Of a DNA stretch of 64,000 bases, positions 36,150-47,154 are shown piece by piece. Source of the DNA: Otatea glauca. Taxonomy: Eukaryota; Streptophyta; Magnoliopsida; Poales; Poaceae. Under the pieces are notes generated by a model. That model worked only from the letters and a program-made list of their open reading frames with translations. It searched no databases and was not told where the DNA came from. The stretch spans positions 72,899,667 to 72,963,666 of the forward strand of contig CM070715.1 of the NCBI GenBank assembly GCA_036346275.1, written 5' to 3'. Every line of letters begins with the position of its first letter. Within the stretch, counting starts at the first letter, position 1. The position numbers and the translations under genes are program-made.

Positions 36150-36500
36150 TAATTGGCCGAGAACTGATGGTCGTGAAATGCATTCATCGTTGCGTGTCTC
36201 CTGCTACATACAAATCTTTTTTGCTCTCTCAATTCACGGCAATTTTTATGCAAAGAAAAATAAAAAATAATTTTTCTAAGCTAGACAAAGAAAAATGGGA
36301 TAAGTGAACCTTAATAGAAAATAAATAAATCACAGAGAAAAATAAAAAAATATTTTTTCTATGCTAGACAAAGAAAAAGGGTTTGGTGAACCCTAATAGA
36401 AAATAAATGAATCACATAGAAAAATGTTTTGATTTGTAAGTAGCAGGGGACACGCAACGACGAATGCATTTCACAACCATCAGTTCTCAGCTCCGCCCTT
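36150..36500. mobile_element. Inverted-repeat element with internal tandem duplication
   Basis: The left arm GAACTGATGGTCGTGAAATG continues through CGTTGCGTGTCTCCTGCTAC. The right arm is its inverse (GTAGCAGGGGACACGCAACG ... CATCAGTTC) with about 90% identity over roughly 50 bp. Between the arms an AT-rich unit of about 100 bp (CTAGACAAAGAAAAA... CCTAATAGAAAATAAATGAATCACA) is tandemly repeated. It looks like a small non-autonomous DNA transposon. The exact ends and target duplication are unclear. Confidence 0.65.
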
Positions 36501-37069
36501 AAGCAGATCAAATGTAAAATAGACATTCCCATTAATATATCTAGAGACAAGATATTTGAACCCTACGTGCTAACAAGTGCAAATACTAACTTCTGCTCCA
36601 CACTAATTATGTCTTAGGCGCATCGCAAAGCAGTAATAATAACGAATCAAAACAGTACAAATAATGAATTGCAAAGCAGATCTGAGGGCCACCAATTCGA
36701 CTGAAAAGACAAAATTAATCAGTCGACAGATATATATCAGTTTCGTTAATAATTTTAGGTTAGCATCTACATCAATTAGTTAACAGCTGAATTGTGTTTT
36801 TGTGTCTACCAATGCGTCGAGCATCAATTCATCATACATGCCTATTAAGTCTCAAATCAAATAATTCAGACGATTTATAACGTGCAAGCATTACAATTTT
36901 ATACAAGTAGTTTTGTTTTGCAAAGACGATACAAGTAATTATTAACCCAATATTGCAAGAATATATAGTGAGGAGAAAATTTTCATATATAAGAACATAT
37001 GTTGTGCCTACTCTGTTTTTTTGGGGGATACAACTTAGGATTTGAACTAAAGGAAAAGACTAATTCAAA
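36501..37069. other. AT-rich intergenic stretch, nothing recognised
   Basis: No coding, RNA or repeat feature could be supported. Confidence 0.4.
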
Positions 37070-39123
37070 TAAACATAGCATATCTTTAGGCCTTTTACTC
37101 AAATTTGAATTTCAAATTCATCCAATGATCATTTTTCAAAATATTATTGCATATCCTGAAACTACCTGATTTTATATGAATATAGAAATTCATTTCACTA
37201 ATTTTGGAGTTATAATGCAAAATCTACAAGCATTTGAATTAACTTGGTTTCTGAAAATTAAAACGAAATTCAGAAATACTCTTTCCTACTGCGAAGGCAT
37301 CTTTACCGGATGAACTGGAGTTCTTGCGCGTTTGGCTGACAGATGGGCCCGCCGCACAGTGAGAGAAGAGCAGAGCTCCGGCTAGGGTAGCTCGTCGGCG
37401 ATGAAGGAGCGGCGAAGGATCTCGGCCGAGGGCACTGAGAGCTCCAGCTCGTCACGGCACACAAGGTGGTGGGGTCCATCATCCCCGGTGATGGTCGGAG
37501 TGAACTGCCACCATGAGGGGTGCGGCGGCAATGGTGGAAGCTCGCCGGAGAAGGAGAAGAAGTGAGTCTCCGGCCGAATCGGTAACGTGGTGAGCATCAG
37601 TGGGTCACCTGAGCTCCATTTTGGCGGTTGGTTCGTTCGGAGAAGTGACGAGTTGGGCCGCCACCGTGAGACCGGGGTTGGGGAAGAAGAAGTCAGTGCG
37701 GCGGCGTTGCGGGCAAGGGGAGCTGAAATCGATAGGTTGGAGAAGCTCAGGAGGCCGCAGTGAAGCCCCATGATGAATGGATTCCAACAATTCTTACCGA
37801 ATTGGCTCGAATCGGTTTCCCCCTCCTGTTTCAGGTTTTCAGCGAAAATGGCAAAGAACCGAGTGTTTGGCTTAGGTGTTCGGTTCAGAGAGAAGCTAAA
37901 GAAATGGGGGGCCTCAATGCGATGCTGTTGTGGTATTTATAGCCGGCACGAGATGACTTACATTGTTTGAACGTGGAGAGGAGTTGCGGCTCAGTCCTGT
38001 TCGTGATCAGAGAGATGGTGAGGGTCTCTCGCCGGCAAGGAGGCAACGTGAAAAGGTAGGGCATGGCGCGCAGCTTTCAAGGATGAACATGGCTGTGGAT
38101 GATGGTACGGGTGACGCGGAGGGGTTGTCGCAGCGCAGGCGTGAAGGCTCGGGAGAGCTCGGTCGGCAGAGGGGAGAAGAGGAGAAGAAGGAAAACTGCG
38201 ATGACGACTAGGACCGGGGCCACCGGGCAGCGAGAGAACTGGTTTTTCCGTTCCTGCCAGCGAACGGTTACGGCTTACAGGCTGGCCCACACGTCAGTGA
38301 GAGGGGCAAGGCAAAGAGATAAGTTCAGCCTAGACATTTCAGTACATGCATTAAATCACCTATCAATTCATGGCCAACTTTTGTGAAACTTTTTTACCGA
38401 CATCTCCTGGTAGTTTTTATCTTCTAGTAAATTTTTTGGACCAAAATACCCTATAATGAATTAATTAAAATTCTGACACTGTGCATCAGCCAGAATTTTC
38501 ATTTCGGTCTTTGATTTATTTGAGAGTAAAAATTGTATTATTTATTTTTTAAACTTTATATAAGAGTTATATTCAAGTTAAGTATGTCTATATAAAAATT
38601 TCAAGTCAAAATATTATATAATTATTTTATAAAAATTCTGACATGATAATTTTTCAGATTTTCCAAGCTTCGGTTTTTGAATTGTTAGAAGGTCTAAGTT
38701 ACATGATAAATTCCTGAAAGTTTTACCAGATTTATATCCTGATCTGAGGATGTCATGGTAAATTTTATGGCTCCAGATAAGTTTCTAATATTTTACATTA
38801 ATTCTGACTTACACTGTTTCTAGTCAAAAGAGGTGTCACTCATTTTATTTATTTATTTTTGTGTGCATAAAATTTTTAATTGTTGACTTCACTGACTTAC
38901 CAGAATGTTTAGGGTTCCATGGTAAATTTTCCAAAATTTCACTTTTACCTTTTTATCTTTTTACTATTATCCATTCTTTAATTCTATTTGTTTGATTTTT
39001 CATTCAATACAAAAATCCAAGAAAATTCAAATAAGAACCAATAATGCCAATAAAACTCATAAATAAACATATTCAAATTTAAAATATTTATTTTTATGTT
39101 ATTGCATTTTTCGGGATGTTACA
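37070..39123 (-). mobile_element. Truncated long LTR 'F'
   Basis: The right end is CGGGATGTTACA at 39123, which is the 5' end of a minus-strand LTR. The sequence parallels LTR C from about 24330 to 26533 (ATAGCATATCTTTAGGCC, GGAGTTATAATGCAAAA, a GC-rich leader, then the AT-rich U3). The U5 half and its outer end are missing on the left, so the piece is truncated near 37070. ACGTT after 39123 should be half of a target duplication whose partner is lost. Confidence 0.75.
37934..37941 (-). promoter_or_regulatory. TATA box of LTR F
   Basis: The minus strand reads GCCGGCTATAAATACC, a near-perfect TATA box in the GC context shared by the LTR family. Confidence 0.6.
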
Positions 39124-39626
39124 ACGTTGATAGGCATAATGTAAAAACGATGAGTCTTCAACTTGCGCAATCAACTCTCTCTCTCAACTCACGACATTCA
39201 ACTCAACTCAAGCACACGTCTCAATCACGGTCGCTAAACACCATGGTGATTTTCTTGAATTTTATTCAATGCATCAACTCTAATCTCTATAATAGGGTAT
39301 GCCCTTGGCCTTATATTGGTGCATAATGCACGGTCAAAATACATCTAAATCGACTCAAACTCATCTCCTAAACGTATAGAACTTGGATTCTAAGTGATAA
39401 AAAGAGACTACAACTTTAAAACTTAAATTCTGCCAACCAACAAGCTGAAACTTGTTGGCCAGATTAAAAAAAGATGGAAACAAAATTGTAAGTTCTCATT
39501 ATGGAGAGATATGTAGATAATCTTCTGAGCTTCAAGAAAGTCTAAGAACGTCAAAATATGACCTTGGATGTGAGAGTTATGGGTTTTTTAAGGTTAGAAT
39601 GTGCTGTCAATCTGAGTGAATTTCTT

Positions 39627-40513
39627 TCAATCACTCCAAACCAAATTAGACTCTTGGTTTTCTTCTCTCCCACTAATTAAGCTCTCATTTTTCTCATGCT
39701 TTAAGGTTCCAACCATGCATCCTTGGACTTCCTCCCTCACTTCCCCCTCGACCAAATGCTTGAACTTCTTTTCTTTGCTCAAAACAACACCGCTTTGATC
39801 TTTTATCTTGATTTGCACCTTCAAAACATGATCCAATGTAGTGTTGGTAATTGGGGCTATATCATCCCCTTCCCTTCAAGCAAAACCATCCTCAGTTTTG
39901 TGGTATGCTTCAAAACCTCTTATTTGCTGATGATCTCCTTAGTATGAATTGCATTATCCGGTATGGGACATAACATGTACGATCTGCCCTCATGCACCAT
40001 AGAGTACTTATTGGACTTCTAGTGATGTGTGGCATTGCGATCAAATTGCTATGGTCGTCCCAACAACAAGTGACATACATGCATTGGCACAACATCGTAC
40101 TCCACCTTATCTTGATAATTATCCATTGAAAAAGACACTTTGACACGGTGAGTAATTTTCGACTTACCAACGTTGTGCATCCATTGAGCATAATATGGTT
40201 CTAGATGTTGCTAGGTTGTCAATCCCAAAGCTTGCACTAAATATTTTCTAATGAGGTTGTTATAGCTTGCACCATCAATGATAAGCTTGCAAACTTTGCC
40301 TACAACTTTACAAGCTGATTTGAACACATCAGTTTGTTGTCCCATTGAAAGAGTTGTAGTGTTGTCAACACGAATCTTGTTGGTCATCATGAACATACCT
40401 TCTAGCAGTGTGTCAATATCGATGTTGCCATCATGAGTAGATAACTCCTTTTGTTGTTCATGACATGAAATAATGGCATCCTTTTTAGCTTTCTTCTTTG
40501 CTTCTTCGGTCAT
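39627..40513 (-). pseudogene. gypsy gag-pol remnant with protease region
   Basis: The minus-strand frame from 40513 to about 40211 ends in VCKLIIDGASYNNLI and ALGLTT, the D-G-A/G-S-x-N motif of the retrotransposon aspartic protease (catalytic Asp intact). A frameshift follows. Further pieces (DKVECDVVPMQAC-type and LLGRPWQFD-type segments) are only recognisable across frames at about 40191-39910. A third piece (VLSKEKKFKHLVEGEVREE) at 39836-39627 resembles the spacer between protease and RT in this gypsy group. The coding region is broken and lacks everything downstream. Confidence 0.75.
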
Positions 40514-40605
40514 ATTTTCTTCTTCTCGTTTTTGAGTTTCTTTTTGTGCTTTCTTCTTTTGTTCTCACTATTGTGCTTTACATTAAGCCTGAATATCATC
40601 ACACC

Positions 40606-43600
40606 TGTAACATCCCATAAAATTCAAAAATATGAAAAATGAAAAGTTTGAAATTTAAAAATGGAATTGAATAAAATTTTTAATTGGAATCAAGATTTTT
40701 TATTTTAAACAATATCTTTTCATCTTTTCTTGCATTCTAATCTTTAAGAAAAGGAAGATTTCATTATTAAAACTATTTCTTCCAAAACAAACAAACTATA
40801 AAAATGAATTTGAGATGTGATATTTAATTTTAATTTCCTGAGTTCTCTGAATTATTGGTTTTTCTTGAGTTTTTGCTTTAAAAGAAAATACAAATATATT
40901 GAAATGGTAAAATGGTAAAAGTAAAATGATAAAAACACAATAGCAATAAAAATCTACAAAAATAATATTAAAATATTATACACCATCATAGCCCTTGTCA
41001 TGCTATCAAAGATAATCTGAATACATGAAGTAAAAGATTAGATATTGTAATCATGAGAAATGATATCAATTAAAGAGCATGTCAGGTCTTTTTAGAAATC
41101 TTTGGAGCTTATCTGAAGCCACGATTTTTACCATGCTGACATCAACTCTATCCTTACCTCCGAAAAAAATATCAGGAATTAAAAGTTATATTTGAATCCT
41201 TTGAAAATTAAAAAACAGAAAGGAAATAGTTCTGAAAATAGTAATGTCAGAATTATTAAAATTAAAATATAAATATAAAAATCTTAAAATTTTATATAAT
41301 TTAAATAATTCCATTTCAGATCTTCATAAAAAGTTTCATAAAATAATAATCTGATCTTGAACCCCAATTAAATAAAAACCAGAATCAGTAGAAATTAACA
41401 ACTGTGCATTGTCAGATTTTTAGAAATATTTTTACCCATATTGTTTACTTAAAAATTTTACTGTAATCTCATCTTTACCTTTCCGACCTACAGAAAAATC
41501 TACATAAAATCTTGAGTCTATCTGTTAACCCAAACCGTGATTTTTACCTCGTGCTGTCCAAAGTCTTCATGTGTTTTGTCGTATCGTTTCACTGCTGTGT
41601 GGGCCCAATCTGCCAGCTGGTCCCTTGCCGAATTCCTCCCTGCCTTCAATCCCCCACCTGTCAGCCCCTCATTTTTCCCTCGCCTCTTCTTCCTCTCAAC
41701 CGAAGCGCTCAGCCTCCCGATTTTTCCTGAGCTCTCCCGATTCATTCAGTAGAGTCAGTTCAACGCATCAACGCCGCCTTCGATTATTCTTTGCCATGTT
41801 GAACCTCGTGTCTCCTGCACCATACCTTGTTAGCCTCACGTGGCCTCTGTGCCGGCGAGAGGTTTCGCGCCACTTCACCCAAACAGCACAGAACCGAGCC
41901 GCATTTCTCTCTTGCGTCCAAACCCTGCACATTGCCGCTTAAGCCGGGTATAAATACTCGACCAGAGCCGCATATAGACCTCTCTACTCTCTTGATTATT
42001 GTCAAAGCCGAGCGACCCAACCGAAGGGCTCTTTCTTTGTTCTGCGCACGCTCCAGAGACAAGGTGAAGGCGAAATCAAGCCTCTGGTGAACCATAGACC
42101 AATTCATCCTTTTATTAGCATCCTGAGTATCTAAATATCGATATTCTTCACTTTATTTCAGCTTTCGTTCGCCGAGTTGGGCCACCACCGCCACTCTTCT
42201 TCTTCACGGCCGGCGACTGGTGGCAGCCCCCTTCAGTTGATATCTGTTCGTGATAAGAGGTAAAGTAAAACCCCTACTCCCCGCTGATGTTATTCAAGCC
42301 CTCAATTTCACGAAAGAGAACCTTAGAGAGCTCCACCACCTTTCACCCATGGCGGCCGCCGCCCCCTCACGGTGGTGAGCCAACTCCGGCCATCTCCAGT
42401 CACCGCGACATCACCCATGCATGCGCACGGACCTCCTGAAGCTCACCGTGCTACCCATTCGCCGTCTCTGGCCTTCCTTCGCCGGCGGTGAGCTTCGGCT
42501 TCGCCTACCCTGCCTCGGGTCGCTGACAGCCGGGTCCCGAGTGTCATTCGTATGCACCGCGTCACCGCTACCGAGTGGGTCCATCGGTCAGTCGCGTGCG
42601 CTGCACAGTCGCGCAGCCCCGCGCGTCAGTCTCACACGTGTCGTAGCCTCTACCGTCTGGGCCTGGCACGTCGGAGCCTCAGCCCAGCGCAAGCTCAAAA
42701 AGGAAAGCGCACTTTGATACCCGAAGGTGTACTTCCCTAATTTGGTATATTCTCAATTTTCAGCATTTTCCTTAAACCGAGCACATTCATTTGCTTATAT
42801 CTTTTGCATTTCAGCTCCAAATGAAGTGAAGTAAATTTCTAAATTCATGATAAATCATTTAGATTCAGAATACACAAAAATATTTTGAAAATGAACTCTG
42901 TTTAAATTTTAAATTTAATCTAAAGAAAGGGACCAAAAATATGCCATATGTAGAATTTCTGCAAATAAACTCCAATTTGAATGAAATCAATTTTGTTAGA
43001 AACCTTAACTATCCAGGAACCTAAATATACAAAATTATTTAGATTTTGACATTATTTACTTCATTTTCTAAAGTAAGTTGTTTCCAATGTATTGAATATT
43101 CAAATGAGAATATCTTTTGCAGAAATGATTCAGATCATGTCAAACCAGTTTCTATGTGTTTAAAATTTAGTAATCTACTTATATATGCAAAAAAAATTAG
43201 AATTGAATCTAGTTTGAATTAAATTTGAAAATAGATTACTTTCCAATGCATAGAAATCAAAATAAATATAACTTAAAGGATAGAAATTCAAATAATGGTA
43301 AACTGATTCCTAGATCTTTAATAAAACCATAATACCCCTGTTATGAAAGAATATCTCATGTTTGTGCATATTTGGATTAAGTACATATTAGAGCTTAATG
43401 TTTACTTATATGAAAAACATCTCGGATAAAAGCAAAATATTGCGGAACCAACTCTAAAACACCCTTAGGGTCATCCCCTGCTAATGCCAGAAAAATGGAT
43501 AAATAATCTTATAAGGTGTGATCGCAAACTAAGAATTAAAACTAAACCTTTGTCGCACAAAATTTAGAGACACTTAAGCCTTTTCAACAGCCTGTAAAAC

Positions 43601-46070
43601 ATCTCGTCTAAATGCAATTATTAAGAAGATTAGCCTAGAAATGATATTTAAAATATGTACTACCATAATCTAGAAAAATATTCTTATTACAACTTGCTTT
43701 GCATCTAAATCCGGCTAGCCCAATACCCTTAAGTATTATGGTCATCGTAACCCTTAATATCGTATAAGCTATTTCGGCAATGAATACAATGTTTCGTCTA
43801 AGCACTGAAATATATGAAATAAGCTTAAGTATGTTCTTCAAAGTATAAACTACCCTATTATGAAAAAATGATCTGATTTCATCATGTTTTGCGTATAAAT
43901 CCTATTAGCCAAATAACCTTAAGTATTATGATTTCTAGACTTTATAATATGAATAAGCAAACTTGCTAGTATTGAAGAAATATGTAGTTAAGATATTTGT
44001 ATCATCAAATTCTTCTCAAAAACCACAAATATATATAACCAGTAATCTAACTTAACAGATATAATATTATTCAAAACTACTTCTCGTGCAAAATCAATTA
44101 AGAATTAAGTACTAATCATTCATAGCATACAACTTAATGATCAAATGTGTTAATTCTATTAATCCAAATAATTTTAGCATCTAGAATTCAAAAATCAAGA
44201 ATAGATAGTCTATAAAAGAAACCGTACATTGCTCAACCTAAAAGCCGTTAGCAGTATGAATGTATAAATATATAGTCAATCAACCAAAATGCGAGATCAT
44301 GTAATCATGCAACTTAAACCTTAATCCTCGTCTATTTTCTATAGTTGACATTATTTTATTCCTCATCTGACTTCTTTTTGCCCTTATTGGACTTTGTTAC
44401 TTGCTGTATTTCCATTGAACGACGCGTAGAACCGACGTCATCGATTCTATCATCGACAACGTCAACTGCGACCATGACTTCGTCGTAAGCAATAAATAAG
44501 CAAGGCAAGCACCCCTTTGATCATATTGATCCCAGATTTATAAATATTTTCATTAAATGTTTTACTGCATACGTTACTTTTATTAAAGTTTGCTATATTA
44601 TGGGTATTGGTAGTTGTACCTGTAGTTTCATAGAACTTCCTTGATAAGTATGGATTTGTGAACCTTGATAACCCTAGAATAACATAGACAGTATTTGATG
44701 TCAATTTGGGTTACTCACACCTAGTGTCATGCTTAGCCATGCTTAAAGAAACACAAAACTTTGACATTATTAAAAATGTTGGATATGACATTTAATGGGT
44801 ATGACCTTTCTTTATGGTTGGTATTTTGATCAAAAATGAAAATAAAACTATGGTTTTGATGCGGGCAATTATTGGCAATAGCCGAATGTACAAGGGACTT
44901 GTACGTAGTATAGGGGGAGACTATTGCCCGTGTCGGATTAAGGACCGAACTATGGGTTGTTTTCAGGCCAAGAAACTCGTACAACCACAAGTACTGGTAT
45001 GGGATAGTCTTAACCTATTAAGTTGCTTAAAACTAAATTTACACATTGGTAGGCTGAAGCGATGTGTACGCCATGCTATGGGGAGAAGTGGGACAATTTT
45101 GTGTGTGTCATCATTTGTCGTACTAGTCGCCTATCTTCTGCCGCCGTAGGGAGAAGTGGGACAATTTGGTGTGTGTCACCACTTATCGAACTAGTCACAT
45201 ATCTTCTGCTGCCATAGTATGGGTTCATCACCGGGCTGGTGCAAAGTTAGGGTTAAGTAATGTAACGGTTATGTCATGACTCTCTGCGGCACACCAAAGG
45301 AAGAGTGCTAATGATCTGCATAAAGAGTCAGTCATGTCTTGTGGGTAAAAATGTACACCTCCGCAGAGTGTAAAACTAATCGATTAGTCGCGCCCGCGGT
45401 AATGGGCACTTGGTAAAGTCATCACATAGTTAGCTATTTTTATTTTCATAAAATCTGGTTTCTACCGTGTGTCGATAATTTCTACTGTGTGTTAGTGGGA
45501 ATGATTTGCGGATAAAGTCTTGATACCTAGGTACATGAGATTTATTTATGCTTATATTCTGTTATTTTCAGTATTAAATTGCTTTTACTTAAATTCCATT
45601 TTGCAATCTACTATCCTGTATTTACATTTCAAATTGGCTTTATGCAAATTAACCGTAGTAGCCTTTCCTTTGAAATGGCCTGCATATATTATAGGTTTTG
45701 CAAAAGTCTTGCGGAGTACGAAAGTACTCACTCTTGCTTAATTGTTGCTTTTAGGTGAAGAATCAGATTAGCCCGATGAAACATATTTGTTGCAAGATTC
45801 GGGATATTAACGATGAGTTTTTGTAGGGATTATGCCTTGTCAGTTGCCTGAGGGTTGGATGGGCACACTACAAGAATTTTGATCCTTTCTGCTGCATTTC
45901 TCTGTATTGTAAGACCTTATTGTATAAATTACCATTATCATTTGTAATAAAGAGTATGGATGTGATATCAATTGTTGTAAATGTGCGTGCTAGCCACTGA
46001 TCATGGGACTAGTACTGTATGCACATGAGATTTATATTTTTGCATTTATGTGAAAATGGGGGTCACTACA
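40606..46070 (+). mobile_element. Solo long LTR 'D' (5.5 kb), plus orientation
   Basis: The ends are TGTAACATCCC and GGTCACTACA, flanked by ACACC at 40601-40605 and 46071-46075. It is the mirror image of LTR C: the TATA box at 41949, a GC-rich leader (about 41980-42720), AT-rich sequence, then the conserved blocks GGCAAGCACCCC (about 44505), GTACACCTCCGCAGAGTG (about 45353) and CTTGCGGAGTACGAAAGTAC (about 45708). No internal coding region follows. It is the best preserved copy of the family in the window. Confidence 0.88.
41949..41956 (+). promoter_or_regulatory. TATA box of LTR D
   Basis: TATAAATA in AGCCGGGTATAAATACTC. It marks the likely U3/R boundary about 1.34 kb into the LTR. A leader of over 4 kb would then precede the LTR end. 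Confidence 0.65.
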
Positions 46071-46567
46071 ACACCGTTGACGATCCTCCAAGTATTGTTG
46101 GTCCGTCCATGCTTCAATCCTCCGATGTGTATTGTTCTAAGGAAAAGAATGCCGAACGGTGGGCAAGGAAGAATTCCTAATCCACCAAATATCCTGCTTC
46201 TTCGTCCAAGTGTATTCAAGCACCAACAAACAAGTAATAACAGTAGCATATTCATCCAAAAAACATTTTTGCCTCCACTTGTTGTGTAACTAGGATATGA
46301 TGATACAACCACGACAAATTATATGGCTTCGGATGTGGTGTCGACAAGTGTCTTGCTCGCTGTGTTAATGAAACTCCCATGGTCTATCATTATGGCACAA
46401 TCGGTGTTTCCAACTTGGCATCATCGAAAGAACATATCCCTTTGTCTGGCTTCAATAATGGATCCTCCTCACATGCAACCAATTCAAAAGCAGGTTGGAT
46501 GATAACCTCCAGGTCCTTCATCGATGACCTTCGCAGCAATAAATTAATAGCACTATGAGCAAGGCAA

Positions 46568-46579
46568 GCTCTGATACTA
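46568..46579 (-). other. Primer-binding site of gypsy element G
   Basis: The minus strand reads TAGTATCAGAGC, one mismatch from the initiator-Met tRNA site TGGTATCAGAGC. It lies between the 5' LTR (to the right) and the internal region (to the left), fixing G on the minus strand. Confidence 0.65.
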
Positions 46580-47154
46580 AAAGATACGGATCAACTAGCA
46601 AGAATTGCTAATTGATGCATGAGATGCCTGATCTTTCACAGTACCACACACGATAACTTGCAAACCAATCTGAAAAGGTAGAATTGCAAGTGCTTTCTTC
46701 GACACAATCTGAAAATGACGAGTCTTCAACTTGCACAATCAACTTTATCTCTCTCTCTCTCTGAACTCACAACATCAACTAAACTCAAGCACACACCTCA
46801 ATCATGGACGCCAAACACCATGGCATTTTTCTAAAATTTTATGTAACACCCCAGCACAACATGTGCTCAAGATATTACCACCATTACAAATTCCCTCACT
46901 TTCACCATAATTTCAGCATACGACCTAAACAATTATCACCACTACTAAACCATAATTAACGGTAATTTGCATAATTATGTAAACAACAAATCAATAATAA
47001 AAACTTGAAACTAAGCATGCCCAAGTCTTATCACATGGATAGGCCTGACTCACATTTGTTCAGGGGCAACCTTTACCTTTTGGCGATGAGATGAACAAGA
47101 TTAAGTAAACAATAGGTAAATGACCACACCTCTCAATTTAACAAAGACAACCTA

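Larger units (their letters stand above)
39124..46841 (-). mobile_element. Ty3/gypsy element 'G', internally deleted and invaded
   Basis: The pieces are 39124-40605 and 46071-46841, separated by LTR D. Homologous LTR parts occur at both ends: CGATGAGTCTTCAACTTGCG ... CTAAACACCATGG near 39148-39246, and ACGAGTCTTCAACTTGCACA ... CAAACACCATGG near 46718-46823. A primer-binding site lies at 46568-46579 on the minus strand. Protease and a downstream spacer survive (39627-40513), but RT, RNase H and integrase are absent. F, D and I are all inserted in it, so it is older than they are. Confidence 0.7.

Noticed and set aside
37382..37771. 129-codon minus-strand ORF in the GC-rich leader of LTR F
   Set aside because: Lies downstream of the LTR TATA box, but the corresponding regions of C, D and H do not keep the frame; treated as leader sequence.
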